This document shows, piece after piece, positions 25,081-33,116 of a stretch of 64,000 nt of DNA (the stretch's first letter is position 1; every line of letters begins with the position of its first letter). The translations under genes and the position numbers were made by a program. Source of the DNA: Mycolicibacterium rhodesiae JS60 (GTDB taxonomy: Bacteria; Actinomycetota; Actinomycetes; Mycobacteriales; Mycobacteriaceae). The notes under the pieces are model-generated. The model searched no databases. It was not told the DNA's origin and saw nothing but the letters and a program-made list of their open reading frames with translations. The stretch lies in contig AGIQ01000005.1 in the NCBI GenBank assembly GCA_000230935.2, positions 124,001 to 188,000 of the forward strand, given 5' to 3'.

Positions 25081-25572
25081 CTAGAGGAGAACTTCGGCGA
25101 GCTTGCCCGTCGCGACATCGAAGACGAAACCGCGCAGCGACTCGTGCTTGGTGACGAACGGGCTCTTCTCGATGCGCCGTAGCGACTGGCGGACGTCTTC
25201 GTCGAGGTCCCCGAACGCCTCGGCCGCCCACTGCGGCTTGATACCGGTCTCGGCCTGGATGTCGCGTTTGAATCCGTCGTCAGTGAAGGTCAGCATGCCG
25301 CAATCGGTGTGGTGGATGAGGATGATCTCCTTGGTGCCCAGCAAGCGCTGACTGATGGCCAACGAGCGGATCTCGTCATCGGTGATCACCCCGCCGGCGT
25401 TCCGGATGACATGTGCCTCACCATCTTTGAGGCCCAGGATTCGGTACACGTCGAGGCGGGCGTCCATACACGCGACAACGGCGACGTGCTTACTCGGCGG
25501 CAACGGCAAGGGCCCCGTGAAATTCTTCGCGTATTCGACATTGTTGGCCAGGTATTCGTCGGTAACGCTCAC
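25081..25572 (-). CDS. canA: Beta-class carbonic anhydrase CanA (Rv1284-like)
   Basis: Protein of 163 residues. The zinc ligands of the type I beta fold are present as Cys35, His88 and Cys91, with the Asp37-Arg39 dyad in CMDARLD and HHTDCGM around the second pair. It interconverts CO2 and bicarbonate. Its position just upstream of cysD on the same strand matches M. tuberculosis. The start at 25572 is GTG-like (ATG-type alternatives absent). The 133-bp gap to cysD contains a separate promoter, so the two can be transcribed independently. Confidence 0.95.
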   Translation of the reverse strand: MSVTDEYLANNVEYAKNFTGPLPLPPSKHVAVVACMDARLDVYRILGLKDGEAHVIRNAGGVITDDEIRSLAISQRLLGTKEIILIHHTDCGMLTFTDDGFKRDIQAETGIKPQWAAEAFGDLDEDVRQSLRRIEKSPFVTKHESLRGFVFDVATGKLAEVLL

Positions 25573-25621
25573 TGCGCGATGCTAACTCCGGCCGCCGCCG
25601 CTGCCACCCCTTCCAATCAAA

Positions 25622-25674
25622 GCGATTTCGGCGCGCTAACCGCCGCTGAGCGAACGAAAGCGCGCCGAAATCGC
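25622..25674. repeat. Intergenic palindrome, copy 1 (GCGATTTCGGCGCG family)
   Basis: Perfect 15-bp arms at 25622-25636 and 25660-25674 (GCGATTTCGGCGCGC and its complement) with a 23-nt loop that contains CTGAGCG. It ends 3 bp after the stop of the small exported-protein gene and could terminate it. The same arms and loop core recur at 32970-33022. Confidence 0.85.
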
Positions 25675-25677
25675 AAC

Positions 25678-25923
25678 TTAGGGCGCCTCAGGAGGTTCGG
25701 CGGTGACCGGCGGGGTCGCGACCTCCGGTGCCCGGGTCAGCTCTTCGGTCGTCGTCGTCGTGGTCTCCCCCGTCGTCATCTCGGAGGTCACCGGCGAGGT
25801 GAACGTGCCCGGGTCCGACACCACCATCGCGCCGCCCGGCTCGGCCAGCCCCATGGCCAGCGCCCCCATGGCTACGATCGCACTGCCGCCGACCACGGCG
25901 GACAGCGTTTTGATGTTGAGCAT
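25678..25923 (-). CDS. Small exported or membrane-anchored Thr/Pro-rich protein
   Basis: Protein of 81 residues: hydrophobic N-terminus MLNIKTLSAVVGGSAIVAMG followed by ALAMGLAEPGGAMVV, then a Thr/Glu/Pro-rich extracytoplasmic tail (TGETTTTTTEELTRAP, ending EPPEAP). The start ATG 25923 has GGAAG about 8 nt upstream; a longer frame to 26082 has no ribosome site. Many mycobacteria have such short exported proteins; the function is unknown. It ends 3 bp before a strong palindrome. It is divergent from oppB. Confidence 0.7.
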   Translation of the reverse strand: MLNIKTLSAVVGGSAIVAMGALAMGLAEPGGAMVVSDPGTFTSPVTSEMTTGETTTTTTEELTRAPEVATPPVTAEPPEAP

Positions 25924-26171
25924 CTCGACACTTCCAATCGGTCTCGGTCGGTTTTCCACAGACCGGCTTCCCTGCCGATCCGCTGGCAATTGGTTAACCG
26001 TGGCCTCTGGGGCCGAAACCTCCCGTTCCCGTCGGGCAGACAAAACCGCAGGCAGCGGCCCTGTTATCGCGGCTCCGCGCACGGCGGCGACAAACGGCCG
26101 AGGTCTTCCCGCGATTTCACGCCGTCATCTCCTACCCTGTGCTCCATGCACCCTGTGGTGGGCAGCGCCCG

Positions 26172-27149
26172 ATGACGCGATTCCTGGCGCGTCGGCTGCT
26201 CAACTACCTGGTGCTGCTCGCGTTGGCGTCGTTCCTGACCTTCACACTGACGTCGCTGACGTTCACCCCGTTGAACAGCCTGCTGCAACGCAATCCGCGA
26301 CCGCCCCAAGCGGTGATCGACGCCAAGGCCGCCGAGCTCGATCTCGACAAGCCGATCCCGCTGCGGTACGGGCACTGGGTCGCCGGTGCGGTGCGCGGCG
26401 ATTTCGGCACGACGGTCACCGGCCAGCCCGTCTCCGACGAACTGGGGCGCCGCATCGGAGTGAGCCTGCGGCTGCTGGTGATCGGCTCGGTACTGGGCAC
26501 CGTGATCGGCGTGGTGATCGGCGCCTGGGGCGCGATCCGCCAGTACCGGCTGTCCGACCGGGTGATAACGCTGCTGTCGCTCCTGGTGATCAGCACGCCG
26601 ACGTTCGTGATCGCGAATCTGGCGATCCTAGCCGCACTCAAGGTGAATTCCGTTCTGGGACTGCAGATTTTCGAATATACGGGCGAGACGTCACCCGATG
26701 CCATCGGTGGTCCGTGGGACCAGTTCATCGATCGTCTCCAGCACTTGATCCTGCCCAGCGTCACCCTTGCGCTCGGCGCGATCGCCGGATACAGCCGCTA
26801 CCAACGCAATGCGATGCTCGACGTCCTGGGCCAGGACTTCATCCGTACCGCCCGAGCGAAGGGACTCACCCGGCGACAGGCGCTGTTCAAGCACGGCCTG
26901 CGCACCGCCCTGATCCCGATGGCGACCCTGTTCGCCTACGGTGTCGCGGGTTTGGTCACCGGGGCGGTGTTCGTAGAGAAGATCTTCGGCTGGCACGGGA
27001 TGGGTGAGTGGGTGGTTCAGGGCATCGCCACCCAGGACACCAACATCGTCGCGGCGATCACGGTGTTCTCCGGTGCCGTCGTGCTGCTTGCCGGGCTGCT
27101 GTCCGATGTCATCTATGCGATCCTCGATCCCCGGGTGAGGGTGACATGA
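26172..27149 (+). CDS. oppB: Oligopeptide ABC transporter permease OppB
   Basis: Inner-membrane permease of 325 residues with six hydrophobic segments and the BPD-type EAA loop (TARAKGLTRRQALFKHGLRTAL, split over about 232-253). The N-terminal LARRLLNYLVLLALASFLTF begins the first segment. ATG 26172 is the start. First gene of oppBCDA, equivalent to Rv1283c. Its stop overlaps oppC's ATG by 4 bp (ATGA). In M. tuberculosis this system imports peptides, including glutathione in one report, and influences host responses. Confidence 0.93.
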   Translation: MTRFLARRLLNYLVLLALASFLTFTLTSLTFTPLNSLLQRNPRPPQAVIDAKAAELDLDKPIPLRYGHWVAGAVRGDFGTTVTGQPVSDELGRRIGVSLRLLVIGSVLGTVIGVVIGAWGAIRQYRLSDRVITLLSLLVISTPTFVIANLAILAALKVNSVLGLQIFEYTGETSPDAIGGPWDQFIDRLQHLILPSVTLALGAIAGYSRYQRNAMLDVLGQDFIRTARAKGLTRRQALFKHGLRTALIPMATLFAYGVAGLVTGAVFVEKIFGWHGMGEWVVQGIATQDTNIVAAITVFSGAVVLLAGLLSDVIYAILDPRVRVT

Positions 27150-28075
27150 CCGAAACCGACACCAGCGCCCGCTCGGGGGTCAAGCTCGAGGAGTTCGCCT
27201 CGCGGCGCACCTTGGTGTTGCGCAGGTTCGCACGGAACCGCGCGGCGATGGTCTCGCTGATCGTATTGGCGCTGCTCTTCATCGGCTGCTACGCGCTGCC
27301 ACCGCTGTTACCGTGGTCCTACACCGATCTGGACTTCTACGCGCTGCAGGACCCGCCCAGCACCGACCATTGGTTCGGCACCAACGCCCTCGGCCAGGAC
27401 CTGTTCGCCCAAATCCTGCGCGGAATGCAGAAATCGCTGCTAATCGGCGTGTGCGTTGCGGTGATCTCGACCGGGATCGCGGCCACCGTCGGCTCGATCG
27501 CGGGTTACTTCGGCGGCTGGCGCGACCGCACGCTGATGTGGGTGGTTGATCTGCTTCTGGTCGTACCGAGCTTCATCCTGATCGCGATCCTCACCCCGAT
27601 CACCAAAGGTTCGGCCAACGTCGCGCTGCTGATCGTGCTGCTCGCGGGATTCAGCTGGATGGTGAGCTCCCGCATGGTGCGCGGCCTGACGATGAGCCTG
27701 CGGGAGCGTGAATTCGTCAAGGCCGCAAGGTATATGGGCGTATCCAGCACACGAATCATCACGCGGCACATCATCCCCAACGTCGCCTCGATCCTGATCA
27801 TCGATGCCGCACTCAACGTCGCCGTCGCGATCCTGGCCGAAACCGGCTTGAGCTTCCTGGGTTTCGGGATCCAGCCACCCGACGTCTCGCTGGGAACTTT
27901 GATCGCCGACGGCACCAAGTCGGCGACGACGTTCCCCTGGGTGTTCCTGTTCCCGGCCGGGGTGCTGGTGCTGATCCTGGTGTGCGCCAACCTCACCGGT
28001 GACGGACTTCGCGATGCCCTCGACCCCGGCAGCGCCAACCTGCGCCGCGGCCGCAGGAAGAACAAGAAGTCATGA
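27146..28075 (+). CDS. oppC: Oligopeptide ABC transporter permease OppC
   Basis: Second permease, 309 residues, with an N-terminal membrane segment, a periplasmic stretch containing PPSTDHWFGTNALGQDLFAQ, and the EAA loop KAARYMGVSSTRIITRHIIP. The C-terminal tail is basic (LRRGRRKNKKS). It overlaps oppB by 4 bp and oppD by 4 bp (ATGA), so all three are translationally coupled. Equivalent to Rv1282c. Confidence 0.93.
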   Translation: MTETDTSARSGVKLEEFASRRTLVLRRFARNRAAMVSLIVLALLFIGCYALPPLLPWSYTDLDFYALQDPPSTDHWFGTNALGQDLFAQILRGMQKSLLIGVCVAVISTGIAATVGSIAGYFGGWRDRTLMWVVDLLLVVPSFILIAILTPITKGSANVALLIVLLAGFSWMVSSRMVRGLTMSLREREFVKAARYMGVSSTRIITRHIIPNVASILIIDAALNVAVAILAETGLSFLGFGIQPPDVSLGTLIADGTKSATTFPWVFLFPAGVLVLILVCANLTGDGLRDALDPGSANLRRGRRKNKKS

Positions 28076-29913
28076 GCGAGCCCCTGCTGGAAGTCACCGA
28101 GCTGGCCGTCACCTTCCCGACCGCCACCGACGACCTCTTCGCGGTGCGTGGCCTGAGCTATCACATCCGGCCGCGTGAGGTCGTCGCGATGGTCGGCGAA
28201 TCCGGCTCGGGCAAGTCGGCGGCGGCGATGGCGATCATCGGTCTGCTGCCCGAGTACGCCGCCGTTTCCGGGTCGGTGCGGCTGGCCGGGCAGGAACTGC
28301 TCGGCCTGTCCGACGCCGACATGTCCAAGATCCGGGGCCTGCGCATCGGCACGGTGTTCCAGGACCCGATGTCCGCGCTGACGCCGGTGTACACCGTGGG
28401 CGAACAGATCGCCGAGGCCATCACCGTGCACGACCGTGCGATCGGCAAGCAGGCCGCGCGCAAGCGCGCCGTCGAGCTGCTCGAGCTCGTCGGTATCGCC
28501 CAGCCCGAGCAGCGGGCCAGGGCGTTCCCGCACGAACTGTCCGGCGGTGAACGTCAGCGTGTGGTGATCGCGATCGCGATCGCTAACGACCCCGACCTGT
28601 TGATCTGCGATGAGCCGACGACCGCGCTCGATGTGACCGTGCAGGCCCAGATTCTCGAGGTGCTCAAGACCGCGCGCGACGTCACCGGCGCCGGCGTGCT
28701 GATCATCACCCATGACCTGGGCGTGGTGGCTGAATTCGCCGACCGTGCGCTGGTGATGTACGCCGGTCGCGCGGTCGAGGTCGCCGGAGTCGGCGACCTG
28801 TATCAGGACCGCCAAATGCCCTACACCGCAGGGCTGTTGGGATCAGTGCCCCGCCTCGACTCACCCCAGGGCACCCGGTTGGTACCCATTCCGGGTGCGC
28901 CGCCCTCCCTGGTGAACCTCGCACCGGGGTGCCCGTTCGCGCCGCGCTGCCCGCTGGCCATCGACGACTGCCGAACCGCGGAGCCGGAACTGCTGACCGT
29001 CGGGCCCGCACATTCCGCGGCCTGTATCCGCACCGACCAGGTCAAAGGCCGAACCGCGGCGGAAATCTATGGGGTGTCCACCCAGCCGGTGGGGGCCGAC
29101 GACACTGCCGCCACCGAGGTGGCCATCCGGGTGCAGAACCTGGTCAAGACCTACAAGCTGACCAAGGGCGTGGTGTTTCGCCGCCAGATCGGCGAGGTCC
29201 GCGCCGTCGACGGCCTGTCTTTCGAGCTGCCCCGGGGCGAGACACTGGGCATCGTCGGGGAATCCGGATCGGGTAAGTCGACCACCCTGCACGAGATCCT
29301 GGAGCTGTCCGCGCCACAGTCCGGCTCCATCGAGGTGCTCGGCAATGACGTCGCAACGCTCACCTCGGCACGCCGGCGCGAACTGCGCCGGGATCTGCAG
29401 GTGGTGTTCCAGGATCCGGTTGCCTCCCTGGATCCCCGGCTACCGGTCTTCGAGTTGCTGGCGGAACCGTTGAGCGCCAACGGCTTCGACAAGACGAGCA
29501 TCGACGGACGGGTCGCCGAACTGCTGGAGACCGTCGGTTTGCGGCGCGCTGACGCCAGCCGCTATCCGGGCGAGTTCTCCGGCGGCCAGAAGCAGCGGAT
29601 CGGCATCGCCCGCGCATTGGCACTGCGGCCCAAGATCCTCGCTCTCGACGAGCCGGTGTCCGCACTCGACGTGTCCATCCAGGCGGGCATCATCAACCTG
29701 CTGTTGGACCTGCAGCGCGAATTCGACCTCTCCTATCTGTTCGTCTCGCACGACCTGTCGGTGGTCAAGCACCTCGCCCATCGCGTGGTCGTGATGTACC
29801 GCGGCGCGATGGTCGAGTACGGCGACGCCGACGACATCTTCGCTCACCCGAAGCACGAGTACACCCGGAAGTTGCTGGCCGCTATCCCGCAACCTGATCC
29901 CACTCGCCGTTAG
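28072..29913 (+). CDS. oppD: Oligopeptide ABC transporter dual ATPase OppD(F)
   Basis: Protein of 613 residues with two complete ATP-binding cassettes. First: Walker A GESGSGKS (42-49), signature LSGGERQR, Walker B LLICDEPTTALD. Second: Walker A GESGSGKS (about 397-404), signature FSGGQKQR, Walker B ILALDEPVSALD. Between them is the oligopeptide-family C-terminal domain with CPFAPRCPLAIDDC, a possible Fe-S or zinc site as reported for OppD/DppD. It is therefore an OppD-OppF fusion, as in Rv1281c. Confidence 0.93.
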   Translation: MSEPLLEVTELAVTFPTATDDLFAVRGLSYHIRPREVVAMVGESGSGKSAAAMAIIGLLPEYAAVSGSVRLAGQELLGLSDADMSKIRGLRIGTVFQDPMSALTPVYTVGEQIAEAITVHDRAIGKQAARKRAVELLELVGIAQPEQRARAFPHELSGGERQRVVIAIAIANDPDLLICDEPTTALDVTVQAQILEVLKTARDVTGAGVLIITHDLGVVAEFADRALVMYAGRAVEVAGVGDLYQDRQMPYTAGLLGSVPRLDSPQGTRLVPIPGAPPSLVNLAPGCPFAPRCPLAIDDCRTAEPELLTVGPAHSAACIRTDQVKGRTAAEIYGVSTQPVGADDTAATEVAIRVQNLVKTYKLTKGVVFRRQIGEVRAVDGLSFELPRGETLGIVGESGSGKSTTLHEILELSAPQSGSIEVLGNDVATLTSARRRELRRDLQVVFQDPVASLDPRLPVFELLAEPLSANGFDKTSIDGRVAELLETVGLRRADASRYPGEFSGGQKQRIGIARALALRPKILALDEPVSALDVSIQAGIINLLLDLQREFDLSYLFVSHDLSVVKHLAHRVVVMYRGAMVEYGDADDIFAHPKHEYTRKLLAAIPQPDPTRR

Positions 29914-29923
29914 CATCAGTGGC

Positions 29924-31639
29924 GTGACCCCCACGCGAACAGACACAAAATCGCACTCAATCGGCCGCAACAACGCGATTTTGCGTCTGCTCGCGGTAGG
30001 AACCGCGACAGTGGTGGTGCTCGCCGGGTGTTCGAGCGGTAAGCGGGAGGTTCCCTCGGCGGGCGGAAACGCCGAAGTCGGCGCGACCAGCGACATCAAC
30101 CCACAGGACCCGTCGACCCTGCGCGACGGCGGCAACCTCCGGTTGGCGCTGACGTCGTTCCCGTCGAACTGGAACACCCTCAACATCGACGGCAACGAGG
30201 CCGATACCGCCGCGATGCTGCGCCCGACCATGCCGCGCGCGTTCGCCATCGCCGCCGACGGCTCGATGACGGTCAACACCGACTACTTCACCAGCGTCGA
30301 GTTGACCGGCACCGACCCTCAGGTCGTCACCTACACGATCAATCCCAAGGCCGTCTGGTCCGACGGGACCCCCATCACCTGGGAGGACATCGCCTCTCAG
30401 ATCAATGCGACCAGTGGCAAGGACAAGGCCTTCGCGATTGCCTCGCCCAACGGCAGCGACCGGGTCGCGTCCGTCACCAAGGGGGTGGACGACCGCCAGG
30501 CCGTCGTCACCTTCGCCAAGCACTACGCCGAATGGCGCGGCATGTTCGCGGGCAACACGATGCTGTTGCCCAAGAGCATGACCGCCAACCCCGACGTGTT
30601 CAACAAGGGTCAACTGGGCGGTCCCGGGCCGTCAGCGGGTCCCTTCCTGGTGTCTTCCCTGGACCGCACCGCCCAGCGCATCGTGCTGACCCGCAATCCG
30701 AAGTGGTGGGGCACGCCGCCACGGCTGGACTCGTTCACCTTCCTCGTGCTCGACGACGCGGCGAGACTCCCTGCGCTGCAGAACAACACGATCGACGCCA
30801 CCGGTCTCGGCTCGCTGGACGAACTCACGATCGCACGGCGCACGCAAGGCGTCTCGATCCGGCGGACACCGGGACTGAGCTGGTATCACTTGACCTTCAA
30901 CGGCGCGCCCGGGTCGATCCTGTCGGACAAGGCGCTGCGGCTGGCCGTCGCCAAGGGTATCGACCGGCAGGCCATTGCCGATGTGACCCAACGCGGTTTG
31001 GTCGACAAGCCCGTCCCGTTGAACAACCACGTCTTCGTCGCGGGCCAGCAGGGCTATCAGGACAACAGCCAGGTGGTGGCCTACGACCCCGAGAAGGCCA
31101 AGCAGGAGCTCGACGCCCTCGGCTGGCGGCTCAACGGGCAGTTCCGGGAGAAGGACGGCAGGCAGCTCGTCATCCGCGACGTGCTCTACGACGCGCAGAC
31201 CACCCGGCAGGTCGCGCTCGTCGCGCAGAACAGCCTGGCCCAGATCGGGGTCAACCTGCAGATCGACGCCAAGCCCGGTAACGGATTCTTCACCAACTAC
31301 ATCATCCCCGGCGATTTTGACATCGCCCAATTCTCCTGGGTAGCAGATGCTTTCGCGCTGTGCTGCCTCAACCAGATCTACACCACCGGCGCCGAAAGCA
31401 ACTTCGGCAAGATCAGCAGCCCCGAGATCGACGCCAAGGTCGAGCAGGTGCTCAACGAACTCGACCCGGACAAGGCCCGCGGCCTGGCCAATGACGCAGA
31501 CAAGCTGATCTTCGGCGAGGTGTTCAGCCTGCCGCTGTTTCAGTCGGCGGGCAACGTCGCGGTGCGCAGCAATCTGGCCAACTACGGTCCGGCCGGGTTG
31601 GGCGACTTGAACTACACCGCAATAGGATTCATGAAGTAA
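29924..31639 (+). CDS. oppA: Oligopeptide-binding lipoprotein OppA
   Basis: Family-5 solute-binding protein of 571 residues. A signal peptide ends in the lipobox VLAGC (Cys about 37), anchoring it outside the membrane. Typical SBP_bac_5 stretches: NLRLALTSFPSNWNTLNIDG, VTYTINPKAVWSDGTPITWED and the C-terminal DFDIAQFSWVADAF. GTG 29924 starts 10 nt after oppD. Its last 11 bp overlap the convergent hydrolase gene. Equivalent to Rv1280c. Confidence 0.93.
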   Translation: MTPTRTDTKSHSIGRNNAILRLLAVGTATVVVLAGCSSGKREVPSAGGNAEVGATSDINPQDPSTLRDGGNLRLALTSFPSNWNTLNIDGNEADTAAMLRPTMPRAFAIAADGSMTVNTDYFTSVELTGTDPQVVTYTINPKAVWSDGTPITWEDIASQINATSGKDKAFAIASPNGSDRVASVTKGVDDRQAVVTFAKHYAEWRGMFAGNTMLLPKSMTANPDVFNKGQLGGPGPSAGPFLVSSLDRTAQRIVLTRNPKWWGTPPRLDSFTFLVLDDAARLPALQNNTIDATGLGSLDELTIARRTQGVSIRRTPGLSWYHLTFNGAPGSILSDKALRLAVAKGIDRQAIADVTQRGLVDKPVPLNNHVFVAGQQGYQDNSQVVAYDPEKAKQELDALGWRLNGQFREKDGRQLVIRDVLYDAQTTRQVALVAQNSLAQIGVNLQIDAKPGNGFFTNYIIPGDFDIAQFSWVADAFALCCLNQIYTTGAESNFGKISSPEIDAKVEQVLNELDPDKARGLANDADKLIFGEVFSLPLFQSAGNVAVRSNLANYGPAGLGDLNYTAIGFMK

Positions 31640-32897
31640 TCGGCTTCGGAATAGTCCGGGCCACCACCCGCGGAAGCGCCGCGGGCAGGATGGCCTCGAC
31701 GCGCGCCGCCACCGCCAGCGCCGACACCATCAACCGCACGGCGGGGACACTGGGCATGGCGTCGAGCGAGGTCTCCTGCGACCGCAGCGTATCTATCCGG
31801 CCGATGGAGACCGCCTCGGCGATCCGCAGGGCCGCCCGTTCCTTGGTGTCGAGCACACTGTGGCCGGTGGTCGGCAGCCGCACCAGCACCGAGGCCGGAA
31901 TGAGCTCAGCGACCCGCTCGGCGACCGCGTGCGGCGTGATCAGGTCGCGGCCACCCGAGATCACCACGGTGGGCCAGCTGAATTTCGGCATCTCGGCAAC
32001 CAGGTCGAACGGTTCGGCTTCGAACGTGTCGGGCTCACCGGTCGCGAGACTGCGCATCGCGACAGCGGGGTCCAGTGGCAAACCGTCCGGGTCGGCCGCG
32101 TAATTGAGTTCGCGGAACGCGATCCGCTCGACCAGATCGGTCTCATTACGGTACGGAGCCTTTCGGCCCACCATCAACTCACCGAACCGGCCCATCGCCG
32201 TCCACAGCAGGGGGCGGCCATGCAGCAGAAGGTCTAGCTGGCGGTCCAGCAGCCTGGCTCCGCCGAACCCGTAGACCGTCGCGGCGAGTTGGGCGGCGGC
32301 CGGGTTCATCACACCCTCGTCTACCAGCCGGCGGACCTTGTCGGCGACTTCCTCGGTGTCGCGCTGACCGTGCCACAGCACACTGCGGATATTGCGCCGC
32401 ACCACCTCGATGTCGTCACCGGCCAGCAGCGGGGAATCCAGGATCATCGCGTGCACCCGGGCCGGGTGACGCACACCGACGCCGGCGGCGATGTAGGTGC
32501 CGTAGGACGTGCCGTAGATGATGGCACTGTCGACCTGCGCGTCGTCGAGCACGGCAGCGACATCGTCGACGACCTGCTCGATGGTCAGCGCCTCCGGCGG
32601 AAGGTCCGCGCCGAGGTCGTCGTGCCGCGACATCCCGATGCCGCGATGCTCGATCATGATCACGTCGAGACCCTCGGCCGCGGCATGGCGGCGAAGCCCC
32701 CGGTAGAGCGCGATCGAGGCGGCGCCGGGGCCGCCGGGGATGATGACCAGCGGATGTTTGGTCTTGCGCCCCGTGCGTACGTAGTACAGGTCGAATTCGT
32801 CAGGTCCACCCGGCGTGACCGGACGGCGAACCGGACGCACGCCGGGCAGGGCCGCGAGTTTTTCGTGGGCGCGGCGCCGCTTCTCGTTCAACGTCAT
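31629..32897 (-). CDS. Alpha/beta-hydrolase, possible peptidase/esterase
   Basis: Protein of 422 residues. The fold elements are in order: oxyanion region HPLVIIPGGPGAAS, HRGIGMSRHDD, nucleophile elbow YGTSYGTYIAAG (Ser), acid in VVISGGRDLITP (Asp) and His in LPTTGHSVLDT. The Pro-iminopeptidase/TAP-type architecture with a large helical lid after the elbow fits, but the substrate is unknown. I chose ATG 32897 (MTLNEKRRRAHEK); upstream codons continue open to 33587 but read through a palindrome and a divergent promoter region. In M. tuberculosis this slot between the opp operon and the SbcC-like gene holds Rv1279 instead. Confidence 0.85.
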   Translation of the reverse strand: MTLNEKRRRAHEKLAALPGVRPVRRPVTPGGPDEFDLYYVRTGRKTKHPLVIIPGGPGAASIALYRGLRRHAAAEGLDVIMIEHRGIGMSRHDDLGADLPPEALTIEQVVDDVAAVLDDAQVDSAIIYGTSYGTYIAAGVGVRHPARVHAMILDSPLLAGDDIEVVRRNIRSVLWHGQRDTEEVADKVRRLVDEGVMNPAAAQLAATVYGFGGARLLDRQLDLLLHGRPLLWTAMGRFGELMVGRKAPYRNETDLVERIAFRELNYAADPDGLPLDPAVAMRSLATGEPDTFEAEPFDLVAEMPKFSWPTVVISGGRDLITPHAVAERVAELIPASVLVRLPTTGHSVLDTKERAALRIAEAVSIGRIDTLRSQETSLDAMPSVPAVRLMVSALAVAARVEAILPAALPRVVARTIPKPITS

Positions 32898-32969
32898 CGC
32901 AGCAGGCCCACCATGCGTTGATTCTGCCTCGCCAGGGGCGGGAATGGAATGCGCCCCCTCCCTAATTGC

Positions 32970-33022
32970 GCGATTTCGGCGCGAAAACCGTTGCTGAGCG
33001 TCGGTTTCCGCGCCGAAATCGC
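32970..33022. repeat. Intergenic palindrome, copy 2 (GCGATTTCGGCGCG family)
   Basis: 21-bp arms at 32970-32990 and 33002-33022 with one mismatch, closing an 11-nt loop TTGCTGAGCGT. The arms share the GCGATTTCGGCGCG core and the CTGAGCG loop with the copy at 25622-25674. It sits between two divergent genes (hydrolase and WS/DGAT), so it is not simply a gene terminator. Confidence 0.85.
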
Positions 33023-33039
33023 AATGGTCCTCAGTGTTA

Positions 33040-33054
33040 GGGGACAAAGTCCCC
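33040..33054. promoter_or_regulatory. DosR-box-like palindrome upstream of WS/DGAT gene
   Basis: GGGGACAAAGTCCCC, 62 bp upstream of ATG 33117. On the minus strand it reads GGGGACTTTGTCCCC. The DosR consensus is TTSGGGACTWWAGTCCCSAA; this site has both GGGAC/GTCCC half-sites but a centre one base shorter. A hairpin role is the alternative. Confidence 0.4.
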
Positions 33055-33116
33055 ACCTGGTCGTGGGGCGTGTTCACCGATACCACCGCGCCGTAGGTTC
33101 GTAGCGGGAGTACATC

